Positions 17,161 to 25,885 of a stretch of DNA of 64,000 nucleotides are shown here, in pieces. The DNA lies in assembly GCA_045807745.1 (NCBI GenBank), contig JBJMGT010000022.1, forward strand, positions 62,001-126,000. Direction: 5' to 3'. Every line of letters begins with the position of its first letter. Position 1 is the stretch's first letter. The translations under genes were made by a program, and so were the position numbers. Below the pieces are notes generated by a model. It had not been told where the DNA came from. It worked only from the letters and a program-made list of their open reading frames with translations, and ran no database searches. This DNA comes from QHXQ01 sp045807745. GTDB lineage: Bacteria > Acidobacteriota > Blastocatellia > Pyrinomonadales > Pyrinomonadaceae.

Positions 17161-18975
17161 TCAGTAACGCATGCGGCGGTCACGGTCTGCGCCCAACTGT
17201 TCGAGCGCGCGGTCGGCCTCCTGCGGGTCGAGTTTGCGCAGCAGGATGAGCGTGCTCAGGACGAGTTGATCGTTCCAGTACCTGCGCCCCTGCGCGAGAA
17301 TGATCTCGCGGCTCTTATCGACAAGCTGCTGCTTGAGCGCCGGATCGTTTAAGCCGACCAGACCCTTGAGCGCGTAATACTGCATCGAGATCGACTCGTC
17401 ATTGAGGTAGCCGACAAAGAGCGGGCGCAACTCAGGATGCGCGCCGAGGCGTGGCGCGAGTCCGTCGAGTGCACGCGCGCGTATACTCCGCTTGCGATCA
17501 GATTTGGCCGTCTCGACCAGCAGCGCGTAGATTTCGCCGTTGTCCGTGCGCTTCGCCAACGCGCCTGCCGCGCGCAGCCGCACAGAGTCGTTTGTGTCTG
17601 AGCGCAACGCTTCCATCAGCGCGCGCTGCACGTCCGCGTCGTCCAAGTTGTTCTTGGCGAGCGCGCTGATTGCGGTCTGGCGTACCTGATTGCTCTTGTC
17701 GGTGGCGAGCGCGCGCAGAAGCAGATCGCGCACGCTGCGGTCGCCCGCGTAGTTGCGCGCCAGCGCACGCATGATGGTCGCGCGCGTCGAGTCGTTGTGG
17801 CTCGCGTCCACCGCTTTGATGAAGACGGCGCGCACGTCCGGCTCGTTGGCGTAGTTAGCGAGGGCGCGCGAGGCGGTCATGTCGATATTGCTGTTCTCGC
17901 CCGCCTGCAATGTTTCGATAAGCGCGGCGCGCGCCTGTGGCTGCGAGACGTGCATGGCCAGATCGCGCACGGTGGCCGCGCGCACGGACGAGCGCTCAGT
18001 CCCCGCCTTCAGCGCCGTGAGCAACTCCGAGACGCTGCGCCCGCGCGCCAGCCGCACCGTGCCGGTCACGTCGGAGATTGTTAGGGCCGCACCGCCCGTG
18101 CCGATCTTCGCGCGGAAGTCCGCGTTCTTCATCTCGCCCTGCACGGCCACGTTCGGCACTTCCACATAGACCTTGCCCTTGATGTTCGCCGTCTGCAAGT
18201 CCGCGTTCAAATCTTCCAGAAAGCGCACGGAGACCGTGCCGCTCACGTCCTGCACGCGTATGCCCGCTGAGCCGACGCGCGCCATATTGACGACGACGCT
18301 GCCGCTCACGCGCGAAATGTCGGCCGAGCCAGCGGCCTGCGCGATGGAGACGCCGCCGCTCACGCCGTTCAAGCGCACGGGGCCGTCGAAGTCGCCGACG
18401 TGGACGGTGTCGCGCGCGTTGTTGACCGTCAACTCGACGCGGCGCGGCAGTTTCAACGTGACGCTGTGGCGCGTGTCGTCATAATCGCGCGCGTTCGCTT
18501 CAGGGCCACGGATGGTCAGGCTGTTGCCCGTGCTCTCGACGGCCAGCTTGCGCGCGGTCTCGCCCCACGCATAACTAAGTATGCGCACTTCGGCGCTCCC
18601 GTCGGTCGGCTCGATGCGGACGGGGCCGTCGATGTTCGACAACTCGACGCGCGCACCCGCAGAGAGCGAGTAGGTCTGCTTCAACTCTTCGCGCTCGGTC
18701 TGATCGTCGTCGAACCAGAAGCCGGGGCCGTCGAACTGTATGTCGGGGATGTCGATGTTAATGGGCGGAATGGGCGGGATGGTGATCTCTGGCATCTCGA
18801 AGCGAAAGGCCGGTACGATGTTGATGCCGGAGAGATCAACGCGCACATCAGGCGCGATGGTGATTGCGGGCCGCACGCTGACGACCGGATGCGGCTCCGG
18901 CGCGGGCGTCTGCGCAACGCTTACCGGGCCGATCATTAAGGCACAGATGAGGGCGGTGATAAGTTTGCGGGTCAT
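17161..18975 (-). CDS. DUF4097-like beta-solenoid fused to HEAT-like repeats
   Basis: A 604-residue exported protein (signal peptide ending near SVAQ). Residues about 95-310 are DUF4097-like strands (RVELSNIDGPVRI, VHVGDFDGPVRLNGVSGGVSIAQ, SADISRVSGSVVV). Residues about 320-590 are helical HEAT/PBS-type repeats of roughly 31 residues with recurrent R-x-x-x-L/I-A-N/L patterns (VRDLLLRALATDKSNQVRQTAISALAKN). The HEAT part suggests protein-protein scaffolding. The gene lies 25 nt downstream of the 19001 gene and is probably in the same transcript. Confidence 0.75.
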   Translation of the reverse strand: MTRKLITALICALMIGPVSVAQTPAPEPHPVVSVRPAITIAPDVRVDLSGINIVPAFRFEMPEITIPPIPPINIDIPDIQFDGPGFWFDDDQTEREELKQTYSLSAGARVELSNIDGPVRIEPTDGSAEVRILSYAWGETARKLAVESTGNSLTIRGPEANARDYDDTRHSVTLKLPRRVELTVNNARDTVHVGDFDGPVRLNGVSGGVSIAQAAGSADISRVSGSVVVNMARVGSAGIRVQDVSGTVSVRFLEDLNADLQTANIKGKVYVEVPNVAVQGEMKNADFRAKIGTGGAALTISDVTGTVRLARGRSVSELLTALKAGTERSSVRAATVRDLAMHVSQPQARAALIETLQAGENSNIDMTASRALANYANEPDVRAVFIKAVDASHNDSTRATIMRALARNYAGDRSVRDLLLRALATDKSNQVRQTAISALAKNNLDDADVQRALMEALRSDTNDSVRLRAAGALAKRTDNGEIYALLVETAKSDRKRSIRARALDGLAPRLGAHPELRPLFVGYLNDESISMQYYALKGLVGLNDPALKQQLVDKSREIILAQGRRYWNDQLVLSTLILLRKLDPQEADRALEQLGADRDRRMRY

Positions 18976-19000
18976 GGTTTTTGCTTCCTCGCTCTTGGTG

Positions 19001-20377
19001 TTACTGGCAGACGGTGGTCGGCGTCGCGAGCTTGGTCAGACGCACGGGTTGGCTGAACGAGTCAAGCGTGATCTGCGCTTGGCCGTTGCCTTGCCGCGCC
19101 TCGACGCGATGGTTGTTGGGTTGTCCGGCCGGGTTCTGATTGCGGATCGCAAAGTCGGTCAGCACGTCGCCGTTGTAGGAAGAGATCATGGCCGTGAAGC
19201 CCGGCGAGCTATCAGGGATCGCCATTCGCACTTCACCCTCGACCGATTTCAGTCGGTAGCGCCCGTTGTCCTGGATCGGGCCGGTATAGACGATGTCGGA
19301 ACTGGTCGTGGTCGCGTCCACATCGCCGCTGATGGCGGCGAGTTTGATCGCGCCGCGCGCGTTCGACACGTCCACGCGCCCGCGCACGCACTGTATGTCT
19401 ATGTCGCCGTTAATCGAGACGGCGCGCACGTCGCCCTGCCCGCGCCGGACGGTGATGTTGCCGCTGCTGGCGGCGACGTAGGCGAGACCCGTCACGTCTT
19501 CAACCGTCACGCTGCCGCTGCGCGCATGTATTTCAACCGAGCCGACGCGGCTGACCTTGATGTCGCTGTTGCCGCTCGTGATATTGATGGGGCCGTCCAC
19601 GTTCGAGATCGACAGATCGCCGGAGCGCACTTCGATGCCGCTCAACTCGGCGTAGCGCGGCACTTTCACATCGAGCGTGACGCCGGACTCAACGCCGCCA
19701 CCAATCCCGCTGCCTGTGCCGCTGCCTACACCGCTGCCTGTGCCAACGCCGATACCTTTTGCGCCGGGCTGTATTGCGCGCGGCGCGGGGCGCGGCGTCG
19801 GCTGCGCAGGCTGTGCGGGTTGGGACGCGCTCGGCGGTGGCGTCTGCTCATCAGGGCGACGCTTCACGACGACGTTCGGCTCGATGACCACTTCGGGCAT
19901 GGGCACGACGATCACGCCCGACTTGGTGGCCTCTTTGATCCGCTCCCTCATGTCCTGCGTCATCTTCTCTTTGGCGATGGGCGTGAGTTCGGACATAGGC
20001 ATGGGCATGTAATAACCGGGGCCGGTGCGCTCGCGGTTGCGCCCAACGACGGCGAGCGAAAGGACGGAGCGCGCTTGCGGGTCGGCCGTCAGTTCGACCT
20101 GAATCGCTTGCGCGACACCTTTATCGTCCGTTGCGGACGCCTCGACCGTATCGCGATCCCAGCCGTTGATCGTGATGCGCCCGTAGCGATTGCTGATCGC
20201 GACCTTGCTGCCGCGGTCGAGTTTGACGGAGACGTGCCCCGCCGTGTTGTTAATCGAGACCGAGCCGGACTGCGCCGACCCGCCCTGCCCGCCCGCGAAT
20301 GCGGCGAGCGGTTGCAGCACCAGCCCGCAGGCCAGCGCACAGATGAAGAGTAACGTTTTAAGAGTTCTAGTTTTCAT
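19001..20377 (-). CDS. DUF4097-family exported protein (long)
   Basis: A 458-residue protein with signal peptide MKTRTLKTLLFICALACGLV. Early strands (SVSINNTAGHVSVKLDRGSKVAISNRYGRITINGW) and a second block (LSGIEVRSGDLSISNVDGPINITSGNSDIKVSRVG...) form the DUF4097 solenoid. A Pro/Gly-rich linker with GVGTGSGVGSGTGSGIG repeats separates the two blocks. An in-frame ATG at 20392 would add five residues and would abut the adjacent heptad repeat, as at other loci, so either start is possible. It is first in the DUF4097 gene row, downstream of the anti-sigma gene. Confidence 0.75.
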   Translation of the reverse strand: MKTRTLKTLLFICALACGLVLQPLAAFAGGQGGSAQSGSVSINNTAGHVSVKLDRGSKVAISNRYGRITINGWDRDTVEASATDDKGVAQAIQVELTADPQARSVLSLAVVGRNRERTGPGYYMPMPMSELTPIAKEKMTQDMRERIKEATKSGVIVVPMPEVVIEPNVVVKRRPDEQTPPPSASQPAQPAQPTPRPAPRAIQPGAKGIGVGTGSGVGSGTGSGIGGGVESGVTLDVKVPRYAELSGIEVRSGDLSISNVDGPINITSGNSDIKVSRVGSVEIHARSGSVTVEDVTGLAYVAASSGNITVRRGQGDVRAVSINGDIDIQCVRGRVDVSNARGAIKLAAISGDVDATTTSSDIVYTGPIQDNGRYRLKSVEGEVRMAIPDSSPGFTAMISSYNGDVLTDFAIRNQNPAGQPNNHRVEARQGNGQAQITLDSFSQPVRLTKLATPTTVCQ

Positions 20378-20393
20378 GATGATGTAGTCCATT

Positions 20394-20507
20394 GTCTGTT
20401 GTCAGTGGTCAGTCGTTCTCTGTTGCGATCAGTCGTCGCCTATATCTTCACCGTGCAACCTGCACGCGAAGAACAACGGACAACTGACGACTGACCACGG
20501 ACAGCTT
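20394..20507. repeat. Heptad-type inverted repeat between DUF4097 and anti-sigma genes
   Basis: The left arm (20394-20426) and right arm (20471-20507) pair over GTGGTCAGTCGT and flanking TGTC/GACA units. The roughly 44-nt interior is not repetitive. The element occupies nearly the whole junction: it ends 1 nt from the anti-sigma stop codon and starts 1 nt from the possible ATG at 20392. The right arm recurs alone at 34602-34640. Confidence 0.75.
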
Positions 20508-20508
20508 G

Positions 20509-21429
20509 TTAGTTGCGGGCCATCTCGCGCATGACTTCGACCTTCTTCTCGTAGGCTGTGAGCATGTACTGGACGGCCACCGGATCGGAGTTCCCTGGCC
20601 CGAGCGCGGCGCGGCGTGTCTCGGCGATGGTGCGGTCGAGCACCTTCAATGTGTCGTCAAAGCGCGCGAGTGTTTCGGCGTCAAGCGCGGGCCGGCGTTT
20701 ATTCACGTCGCGCGACAGAATCTGAATCGCCTTCTGATACTTCGCCTCGGCATCGCGCACAAGGTCTTCCGCCGTCGGCTCGCGCGGTGTCAGCGGTTGC
20801 TTTAATCCTACTTGCTGAATGCGCAGTCCCTCGTTCGTCGGCAGAGTCTTCTCGCGCTTCTCTTCATGCTTCGTCGGTGCAACACTCGGTTGCGGCCGGG
20901 GGCCAACATTATCAGCAGTCAATTGTGGCTCACGCTGCTCGTGCTCGTTAGCTGTGTTGTTCTGCGTGGGCGACTCGTTTGCATTTTTATTCGTCGTCGG
21001 GGCAGGCGTCGGTGTCTGCGTCGCAATGCCGGTTGTGCTGGCCCGCTTGTTCATCAATGTCATCGCGCCGACTGTCAACGCGACGGCGACGAGGACGAGC
21101 GCGGCGGTGAGCGCGGGGCTGAAGCGCGGGACGGTGAACGTGTTAGCTAACCAATCGCGCAAGCGCGTGCCGCGCGGTGCGGCGGCGACCTGTTGCAATT
21201 CTATCTTGTCGGCCGCGATGCGCGCGGCGACGCCTTGCCACAGTTGCGGTGTCACTTCCACGTCGCGTTCGTAGCGCATGAACAAGTCCTGTTCGCGCTG
21301 CAACGCGCCGTACATTTCAGCGCACTCGGCGCACGCACTGAGGTGCGCGGCGACCGTGCGGCTGTGACGTTCATCCAATTCGCCGTCGAAATAATCTGCG
21401 AGGACGGCTGCTACTTCCTGACACTTCAT
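20509..21429 (-). CDS. Anti-sigma factor with zinc-finger (zf-HC2) domain
   Basis: A 306-residue single-pass membrane protein. The N-terminal ZAS-type zinc motif is HLSACAEC with upstream Cys3 (H-x3-C-x2-C), which normally holds the ECF sigma factor inactive. One membrane helix (about residues 103-125, LTAALVLVAVALTVGAMTLM) is followed by a low-complexity Thr/Asn/Pro-rich linker and a helical C-terminal periplasmic region. The start overlaps the sigma gene stop by 4 nt, so the pair is translationally coupled. The inducing signal is unknown. Confidence 0.9.
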   Translation of the reverse strand: MKCQEVAAVLADYFDGELDERHSRTVAAHLSACAECAEMYGALQREQDLFMRYERDVEVTPQLWQGVAARIAADKIELQQVAAAPRGTRLRDWLANTFTVPRFSPALTAALVLVAVALTVGAMTLMNKRASTTGIATQTPTPAPTTNKNANESPTQNNTANEHEQREPQLTADNVGPRPQPSVAPTKHEEKREKTLPTNEGLRIQQVGLKQPLTPREPTAEDLVRDAEAKYQKAIQILSRDVNKRRPALDAETLARFDDTLKVLDRTIAETRRAALGPGNSDPVAVQYMLTAYEKKVEVMREMARN

Positions 21430-22067
21430 TCTTTCACCCCCAGATAGGGCCGGATGCGCCGGCGCAATTCAGTCCGCGCGCGGTGCAGATCGGTTTTCAC
21501 TTTAGGAAGCGAGAACCCCGTAATCTCCACTATCTCTTCATAGCTGCGCTGCTGAAACACCTTGAGCGCGAACACGACCCGTTTGTCCTCTTCCAACCCC
21601 GCGAGCGCGCGCCGCACGACCTCGTTCAACTCCTTGTCGAGCAACACGCCGGCCGGCGAAGGCCCTTCGTCGCTCAATTCCAACACCGCGTCGTCGTCGA
21701 GACTGACTCGCTGGCTGCGACTGTGCGCCGAGCGCAGAGACTCGCGCGCCACGTTCTTGGCGATGCTGAAGAGCCACGTCGAAAACTTTGACTCTTCGCG
21801 CAGTGCGCCCAGATGGCGGTGGGCGCGGACAAAGGTCTCCTGCGTCAGTTCTTCAGCGTGCGCGCGGTCGCCGATCATGTCGTAGATAAAGCTGATGATG
21901 GGCCGGCTGTAACGCTCGAAGATTAGACGGAAAGAGTCCTCGTCGCCCTCGCGGGCGCGCGCGATCAGGTGCTCGACACTATTCATCGGGGGCTTCGCGT
22001 ACAGGCCCGACCGGCTCGTTGTGCCCTCAACACCCTGCACCGCTTCAATGGCCAGTCGTTCCATCAT
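21426..22067 (-). CDS. ECF-type RNA polymerase sigma factor
   Basis: A 213-residue protein with sigma region 2 (DSFRLIFERYSRPIISFIYDMIGDRAHAEELTQETFVRAHRHLG...KFSTWLFSIAKN) and region 4 (LAGLEEDKRVVFALKVFQQRSYEEIVEITGFSLPKVKTDLHRARTELRR). A Shine-Dalgarno-like AGGCGGA precedes the ATG at 22067. An internal ATG at residue 28 would give a more typical ECF length and cannot be excluded. It heads the minus-strand row sigma, anti-sigma, DUF4097 x3, which are its most likely regulon (inference). Confidence 0.95.
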   Translation of the reverse strand: MMERLAIEAVQGVEGTTSRSGLYAKPPMNSVEHLIARAREGDEDSFRLIFERYSRPIISFIYDMIGDRAHAEELTQETFVRAHRHLGALREESKFSTWLFSIAKNVARESLRSAHSRSQRVSLDDDAVLELSDEGPSPAGVLLDKELNEVVRRALAGLEEDKRVVFALKVFQQRSYEEIVEITGFSLPKVKTDLHRARTELRRRIRPYLGVKE

Positions 22068-22250
22068 TCCGCCTAGTTAGTGACAGGTAAACGTGAAAAG
22101 TTGCAGATTTTCTGCGGCCCGCCAAATAGCGCGGCAAATCATAAGTAGTTGGTCATTTTCACTGTTGAACAAATGGTCTATCTCGGCTTACGAATAGTTA
22201 CTGCGCGATTATTCGCGGAAACTGTACGTCTCTAGTCTTGTGGTATTGCA

Positions 22251-22571
22251 CTACGGTATCCGTGATACTTGCGACGACCAACAGATCACCGCCTTGTGGT
22301 CGGCTAATATTGAATCTTCGGGCTTCCAAGTAACAGCTTGGATGTGAAGGCCATTTTCCTCCCGAAACGCACAGGTGTATTCCAAGCGATAGGCGATGCC
22401 ATTGATTTCGATCACGACATCATATTGACCATACGCAGATGTGTGCTGATGGCTTGCGAGGGCTTCTATAGAAATAATTCTTGTCATTCTTACTTGATTA
22501 TGAACTTGGCGGGTCTGGCAGATCAACAACATCCTGTATGCTCCATAGCTAATGCTCTCTTCACTTGACAA
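22251..22571 (-). CDS. Small hypothetical protein in lower-GC island
   Basis: A 106-residue frame, or 79 residues from the internal ATG (MTRIISIEAL). Its base composition and codon use are visibly more AT-rich than the neighbours. The sequence (YGQYDVVIEINGIAYRLEYTCAF...) reads as a compact beta-rich soluble domain. It sits just upstream of a tRNA-Ser gene, a common site of acquisition. No family was recognised, and it could be a remnant. Confidence 0.45.
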   Translation of the reverse strand: MSSEESISYGAYRMLLICQTRQVHNQVRMTRIISIEALASHQHTSAYGQYDVVIEINGIAYRLEYTCAFREENGLHIQAVTWKPEDSILADHKAVICWSSQVSRIP

Positions 22572-22618
22572 GCAACGCGTGCAGACCAGAGAATCTAGCT
22601 CGCTCGCGAAGGGCGCGC

Positions 22619-22709
22619 GGAGATGTGGCCGAGTGGCTGAAGGCGGCGGTTTGCTAAACCGTTATAGGTCAAAAGCCTATCGCAGGTTCGAATCCTGCCA
22701 TCTCCGCCA
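22619..22709 (+). tRNA. tRNA-Ser (anticodon GCT)
   Basis: 91 nt with the CCA end encoded. The acceptor stem GGAGATG pairs with CATCTCC. The anticodon loop TTTGCTAAA gives GCT (reads AGC/AGU). A long variable arm (TATAGGTCAAAAGCCTA) marks a class II tRNA, and the T-loop reads GGTTCGAATCC. Confidence 0.97.
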
Positions 22710-22726
22710 GTAATCATCTGCCACCG

Positions 22727-22766
22727 AAGGTTACTTGAACCGGCGTTCGAGTAACCTTATTTTATT
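22727..22766 (+). terminator. Intrinsic terminator after tRNA-Ser
   Basis: A 14-bp stem (AAGGTTACTTGAAC with GTTCGAGTAACCTT, one wobble pair) and a 4-nt loop are followed by ATTTTATT, 17 nt after the tRNA. Confidence 0.75.
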
Positions 22767-22826
22767 GCCGGCGGAAAACTCAGGCCGGCTTGCTGTTTGC
22801 CAAACGCCCGCGGAGGTGACCGCAAG

Positions 22827-23447
22827 ATGTCTGCCCTGCTGCCCCCTTGGCTCTGGGATCAAGCGCTCTGGGCCAACATGCTCCGGCTGCACGCGCCGGA
22901 CACGCTCATGTCGGTCGCGGAGAAAGTTATCCGCACTAGTGTCGTCTATGTCGCGCTCGTCTCGCTCTTGCGCATCTTCGGCAAGCGCGAGTTGGCGCAG
23001 TTGAACCCGTTCGATCTGGTCGTACTGCTGCTGCTGTCGAACTCGGTGCAGAACGCGGTCATCGGCCCCGACAACACGCTCGTCGGCGGTCTCGTCGGTG
23101 CGATGACGCTGCTCGTCTTAAACTATTTGGTTGTCCGCTTCCTGTTCCGGCACAAGCGGCTCGATCAGATACTCGAAGGCACGCCGAGCCTATTGATCGA
23201 AGGCGGGCAACTGTGCCGCGAGGCGCTAGCGAGAGAACTGTTGACCGAATCCGAGTTGCAGGCGGTTGCGCACCGGCAGGGCTTCGCTAGCTTAAGCGAA
23301 GTGGAGAGTTGCACGCTCGAACCCGGCGGCGTCTTCTTCCTGCAAGGCAAGACGCCGTCCACTGACCAGAGCCGCCATCAACACCTCCTCGCCCGGCTCG
23401 ACGCGTTGAGCCAGCAGATTGAAGAACTGAAAAGGAGTGACAAGTGA
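22827..23447 (+). CDS. DUF421 (YetF-like) membrane protein
   Basis: A 206-residue protein. Membrane helices lie in the first 110 residues (VVYVALVSLLRIFGKRELAQLNPFDLVVLLLLSNSVQNAVIGPDNTLVGGL). The KRELAQ-x-NPFDLV motif and the cytoplasmic GTPSLLIEGGQL...LTESELQAVAHRQGFASLSEV domain are typical of DUF421/YetF. Start ATG 22827 is chosen because GGAGGTGACC lies just upstream. The last codons and the stop (23445-23447) lie within the following heptad repeat. The function of the family is not established. Confidence 0.9.
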   Translation: MSALLPPWLWDQALWANMLRLHAPDTLMSVAEKVIRTSVVYVALVSLLRIFGKRELAQLNPFDLVVLLLLSNSVQNAVIGPDNTLVGGLVGAMTLLVLNYLVVRFLFRHKRLDQILEGTPSLLIEGGQLCREALARELLTESELQAVAHRQGFASLSEVESCTLEPGGVFFLQGKTPSTDQSRHQHLLARLDALSQQIEELKRSDK

Positions 23448-23513
23448 CAAGCGACGAGTGACGAGCAAGCGACAAGTCCTTAACTTGTCACTCGTCACTT
23501 GTCACTCGTCACT
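23436..23513. repeat. Heptad inverted repeat between DUF421 and gltX (GTGACAA/GTGACGA type)
   Basis: The left arm (23436-23477) and right arm (23483-23513) are runs of GTGACAA/GTGACGA and the complementary TTGTCAC/TCGTCAC, with a 5-nt loop. The DUF421 stop codon is inside the left arm. The right arm ends 8 nt before the gltX ATG, and there is no Shine-Dalgarno in the gap. Confidence 0.9.
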
Positions 23514-23521
23514 GCTTGATC

Positions 23522-25024
23522 ATGTCTGTTCGCGTTCGTTTCGCGCCATCGCCGACCGGCTACCTGCACATCGGTGCAGCGCGCACAGGTTTGTACAACT
23601 GGCTCTACGCGCGCAAACTCGGCGGCAAGTTTCTGCTCCGCATCGAAGACACCGACTTGCAGCGCTCGACCGACGAGTCGCTGCAATCGATCCTCGACGG
23701 TCTCGCGTGGCTCGGCATCGGCGACTATGATGAAGAGATCGTTGTCCAATCCGCCAACGCCGACAAGCACCGCGCGGCGGCGCTGCAACTACTCGACGCG
23801 GGCCGCGCCTACCGCGACTTCACGCCGAAAGAGACGCGCGATGATAAGCACGTTAAAGAACAGCGGCGCGAACGCGCACGCGCACGGGCCGAGGAGGGAA
23901 TCGATCTGCGCGCCAATCCATATCGCGATCTGTCGCCTGACGAATCGAATGCGCGCGCAACGGCCGGCGAACCGTTCGCGGTGCGTCTTAAAGTGCCGCG
24001 CGAAGGTAAATCGCATTTCGCCGATGCCGTGTACGGGCCGCAGGAGCGCGCCTACGCGGAGATCGAAGACCTCGTCCTCTTGCGCTCTGGCGATCTGTCG
24101 CCGCTCTACAATCTGTCGGTCGTCTGCGACGACATCGAGATGGGCATCACGGATATCATACGCGGCCAAGATCACCTGACGAACACGCACAAGCAGGTGC
24201 TCATCTACGAAGCACTCGGCGCAAGCGTCCCGCGCTTCGCACACATGCCGCTCATCCTTGCGCCGAACAAGATAAAACTCTCCAAACGTAAACACGGCGA
24301 GGTCGTCTCGCTGACGACCTATCGTGATCGCGGTTTCATCCCCGCCGCGTTTCGCAACTTCCTCGCGCTCTTGGGCTGGTCGCCGGAGCACAGCGAGCAG
24401 GAGATCATGACGCTCGAAGAGATGGTCGCGCAGTTCTCGCTCGCCGGCATACATCGCGCGCCCGCCGTCTTCAACTTCAACGAGCACGACCCGCGCCAGT
24501 GGACGGATCAGAAGGCGCTCTGGATGAACGCCGAGTACATCCGCACGCTGCCACTTGCTGAGTTAATACCGTTCGTCCGCGCCGAGTTAGAGGCCAGCGG
24601 ACTCTGGCAAACGGAATTTGAAACCGACCAGCTCGCATGGTTCGAGCAGACAGTCGAAGCGATCCGCCATCGCTTCTTCACGCTCAAAGATTTTTCCGGG
24701 CAGGGGCGCGCCTACTTCGCAGACGAGTTTGCTTACGACGACGCAGCGGTCGCCAAGAACTTGAAGAAAGAGCCGCGCCTGCGCGAGTTGCTGCCCGCGC
24801 TCGCTGACAAACTCACACAGGTCGAGCCGTTCAACGCCGAGACGAGTGAGGCGGCGCTCAGGGCCTGCGCCGACGAGCACGGAGTCAAAGCGGGCTTGTT
24901 CATCAACGCCGCGCGTACCGCGCTCACGGGTCAAGCCGTCGGCCCGTCGATGTTCGAGGTCTTCGCGCTCATCGGCCGCGAGCGCAGCGTCCGCCGATTG
25001 CGCGCGGCCGCGTTGCTCGTCTAA
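23522..25024 (+). CDS. gltX: Glutamyl-tRNA synthetase
   Basis: Charges tRNA-Glu (and possibly tRNA-Gln, if it is non-discriminating) with glutamate. A 500-residue class I synthetase. FAPSPTGYLHIGAARTGLYNW holds the HIGH-type motif, and KIKLSKRKHG the KMSKS-type loop; the catalytic FLLRIEDTDLQRS segment is present. ATG 23522 gives the canonical N-terminus MSVRVRFAPSPTG; a TTG two codons upstream is less likely. No Shine-Dalgarno is visible, because the upstream repeat occupies that position. Confidence 0.96.
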   Translation: MSVRVRFAPSPTGYLHIGAARTGLYNWLYARKLGGKFLLRIEDTDLQRSTDESLQSILDGLAWLGIGDYDEEIVVQSANADKHRAAALQLLDAGRAYRDFTPKETRDDKHVKEQRRERARARAEEGIDLRANPYRDLSPDESNARATAGEPFAVRLKVPREGKSHFADAVYGPQERAYAEIEDLVLLRSGDLSPLYNLSVVCDDIEMGITDIIRGQDHLTNTHKQVLIYEALGASVPRFAHMPLILAPNKIKLSKRKHGEVVSLTTYRDRGFIPAAFRNFLALLGWSPEHSEQEIMTLEEMVAQFSLAGIHRAPAVFNFNEHDPRQWTDQKALWMNAEYIRTLPLAELIPFVRAELEASGLWQTEFETDQLAWFEQTVEAIRHRFFTLKDFSGQGRAYFADEFAYDDAAVAKNLKKEPRLRELLPALADKLTQVEPFNAETSEAALRACADEHGVKAGLFINAARTALTGQAVGPSMFEVFALIGRERSVRRLRAAALLV

Positions 25025-25102
25025 AAATTATGCTCACGTCACACGCGGCGCTGGCTTGCATTCCAACGGCTTGCGCCGCAAAATTTTTACGAGGTAATTA
25101 TC

Positions 25103-25804
25103 ATGCTTAAGAAATCATTCAGCACCAGCGCGCTTGTGCTCGCACTCGCCGCCGCCGGGCTGGCGCAGAACGCGAACAGCAGCACGACCACAACGCAGAC
25201 AACTCCGCGCCGGCCCGTGACGACGCGGAAGCAGACAACCACGACCACGCCTGCGCCGCCCGCGCCGACCACGACCGAGCCGGCCGCGCCCGCCACGCGC
25301 CCACGTCGCCCGACCAGTCCGACGCGTGCGGCCGCATCGGCCGCCGAGCAAGAGGTGCGCGCCACGTTTGACGCACTGCTGCGCGCGGTCGAGAAGCGGG
25401 ATGTAGACGCGGTGATGAACTTCTATTGGAACTCGCCGCAGCTCATCATCTTCAACAATAACGGCACGGTCACGCGCGGCTGGGCGCAGATGAAGGCGAA
25501 CTACACCAGTCTCTATCCCGACCTTAAAGACGTGAAGATCGAAGCGCGCGATGTGAAGGCGCAGATGTTTGGCGCGGACGGGGCAGCCATCACCTGTCTG
25601 TGGACGCAGACGCAGGAATACAAGGACACGCCCGAAACCTCTTCGGGTCGCATGACGCTCGTGTTCCGCCGCGTTGGCATGGCGTGGAAGATCGTGCATC
25701 GGCACACGTCGCCCGAAGTGCCCGACCCTTCGCGCCTGCCGGCCTCGGAACAGGCTCCGCCGCCGACAACGGCCACACCCGTTAGACCACCTGTCAGACT
25801 GTAA
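25103..25804 (+). CDS. Secreted SnoaL/NTF2-like protein
   Basis: A 233-residue exported protein: signal peptide (MLKKSFSTSALVLALAAAGLAQ), a Thr/Pro-rich linker of about 55 residues, then an NTF2/SnoaL-like cone domain (EQEVRATFDALLRAVEKRDVDAVMNFYWNSPQLIIFNNNGTVTRGW...GRMTLVFRRVGMAWKIVHRHTS). This fold covers small enzymes and ligand-binding proteins of many activities, so no reaction is assigned. GAGG Shine-Dalgarno upstream. An 18-bp palindrome follows the stop. Confidence 0.75.
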   Translation: MLKKSFSTSALVLALAAAGLAQNANSSTTTTQTTPRRPVTTRKQTTTTTPAPPAPTTTEPAAPATRPRRPTSPTRAAASAAEQEVRATFDALLRAVEKRDVDAVMNFYWNSPQLIIFNNNGTVTRGWAQMKANYTSLYPDLKDVKIEARDVKAQMFGADGAAITCLWTQTQEYKDTPETSSGRMTLVFRRVGMAWKIVHRHTSPEVPDPSRLPASEQAPPPTTATPVRPPVRL

Positions 25805-25832
25805 CGCGCGGCCCGAATCGTTTCGCGTTTGC

Positions 25833-25871
25833 CCCGAGGTGGCGTTAACAGCCTGTTAACGCCACCTCGGG
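25833..25871 (+). promoter_or_regulatory. 18-bp perfect palindrome containing two GTTAAC units
   Basis: Arms 25833-25850 and 25854-25871 are perfectly complementary with a 3-nt loop. GTTAAC occurs at 25844 and 25855, exactly 11 nt apart, as in the downstream Pho box. It could terminate the upstream gene, bind PhoB, or both. Confidence 0.6.
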
Positions 25872-25885
25872 ATTATTCATGCCAA

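Noticed and set aside
18740..20353. Open frame of 537 codons antisense to the DUF4097 genes
   Set aside because: It crosses the boundary of two real genes and has no recognisable domain; a shadow of a repetitive GC-rich sense sequence.
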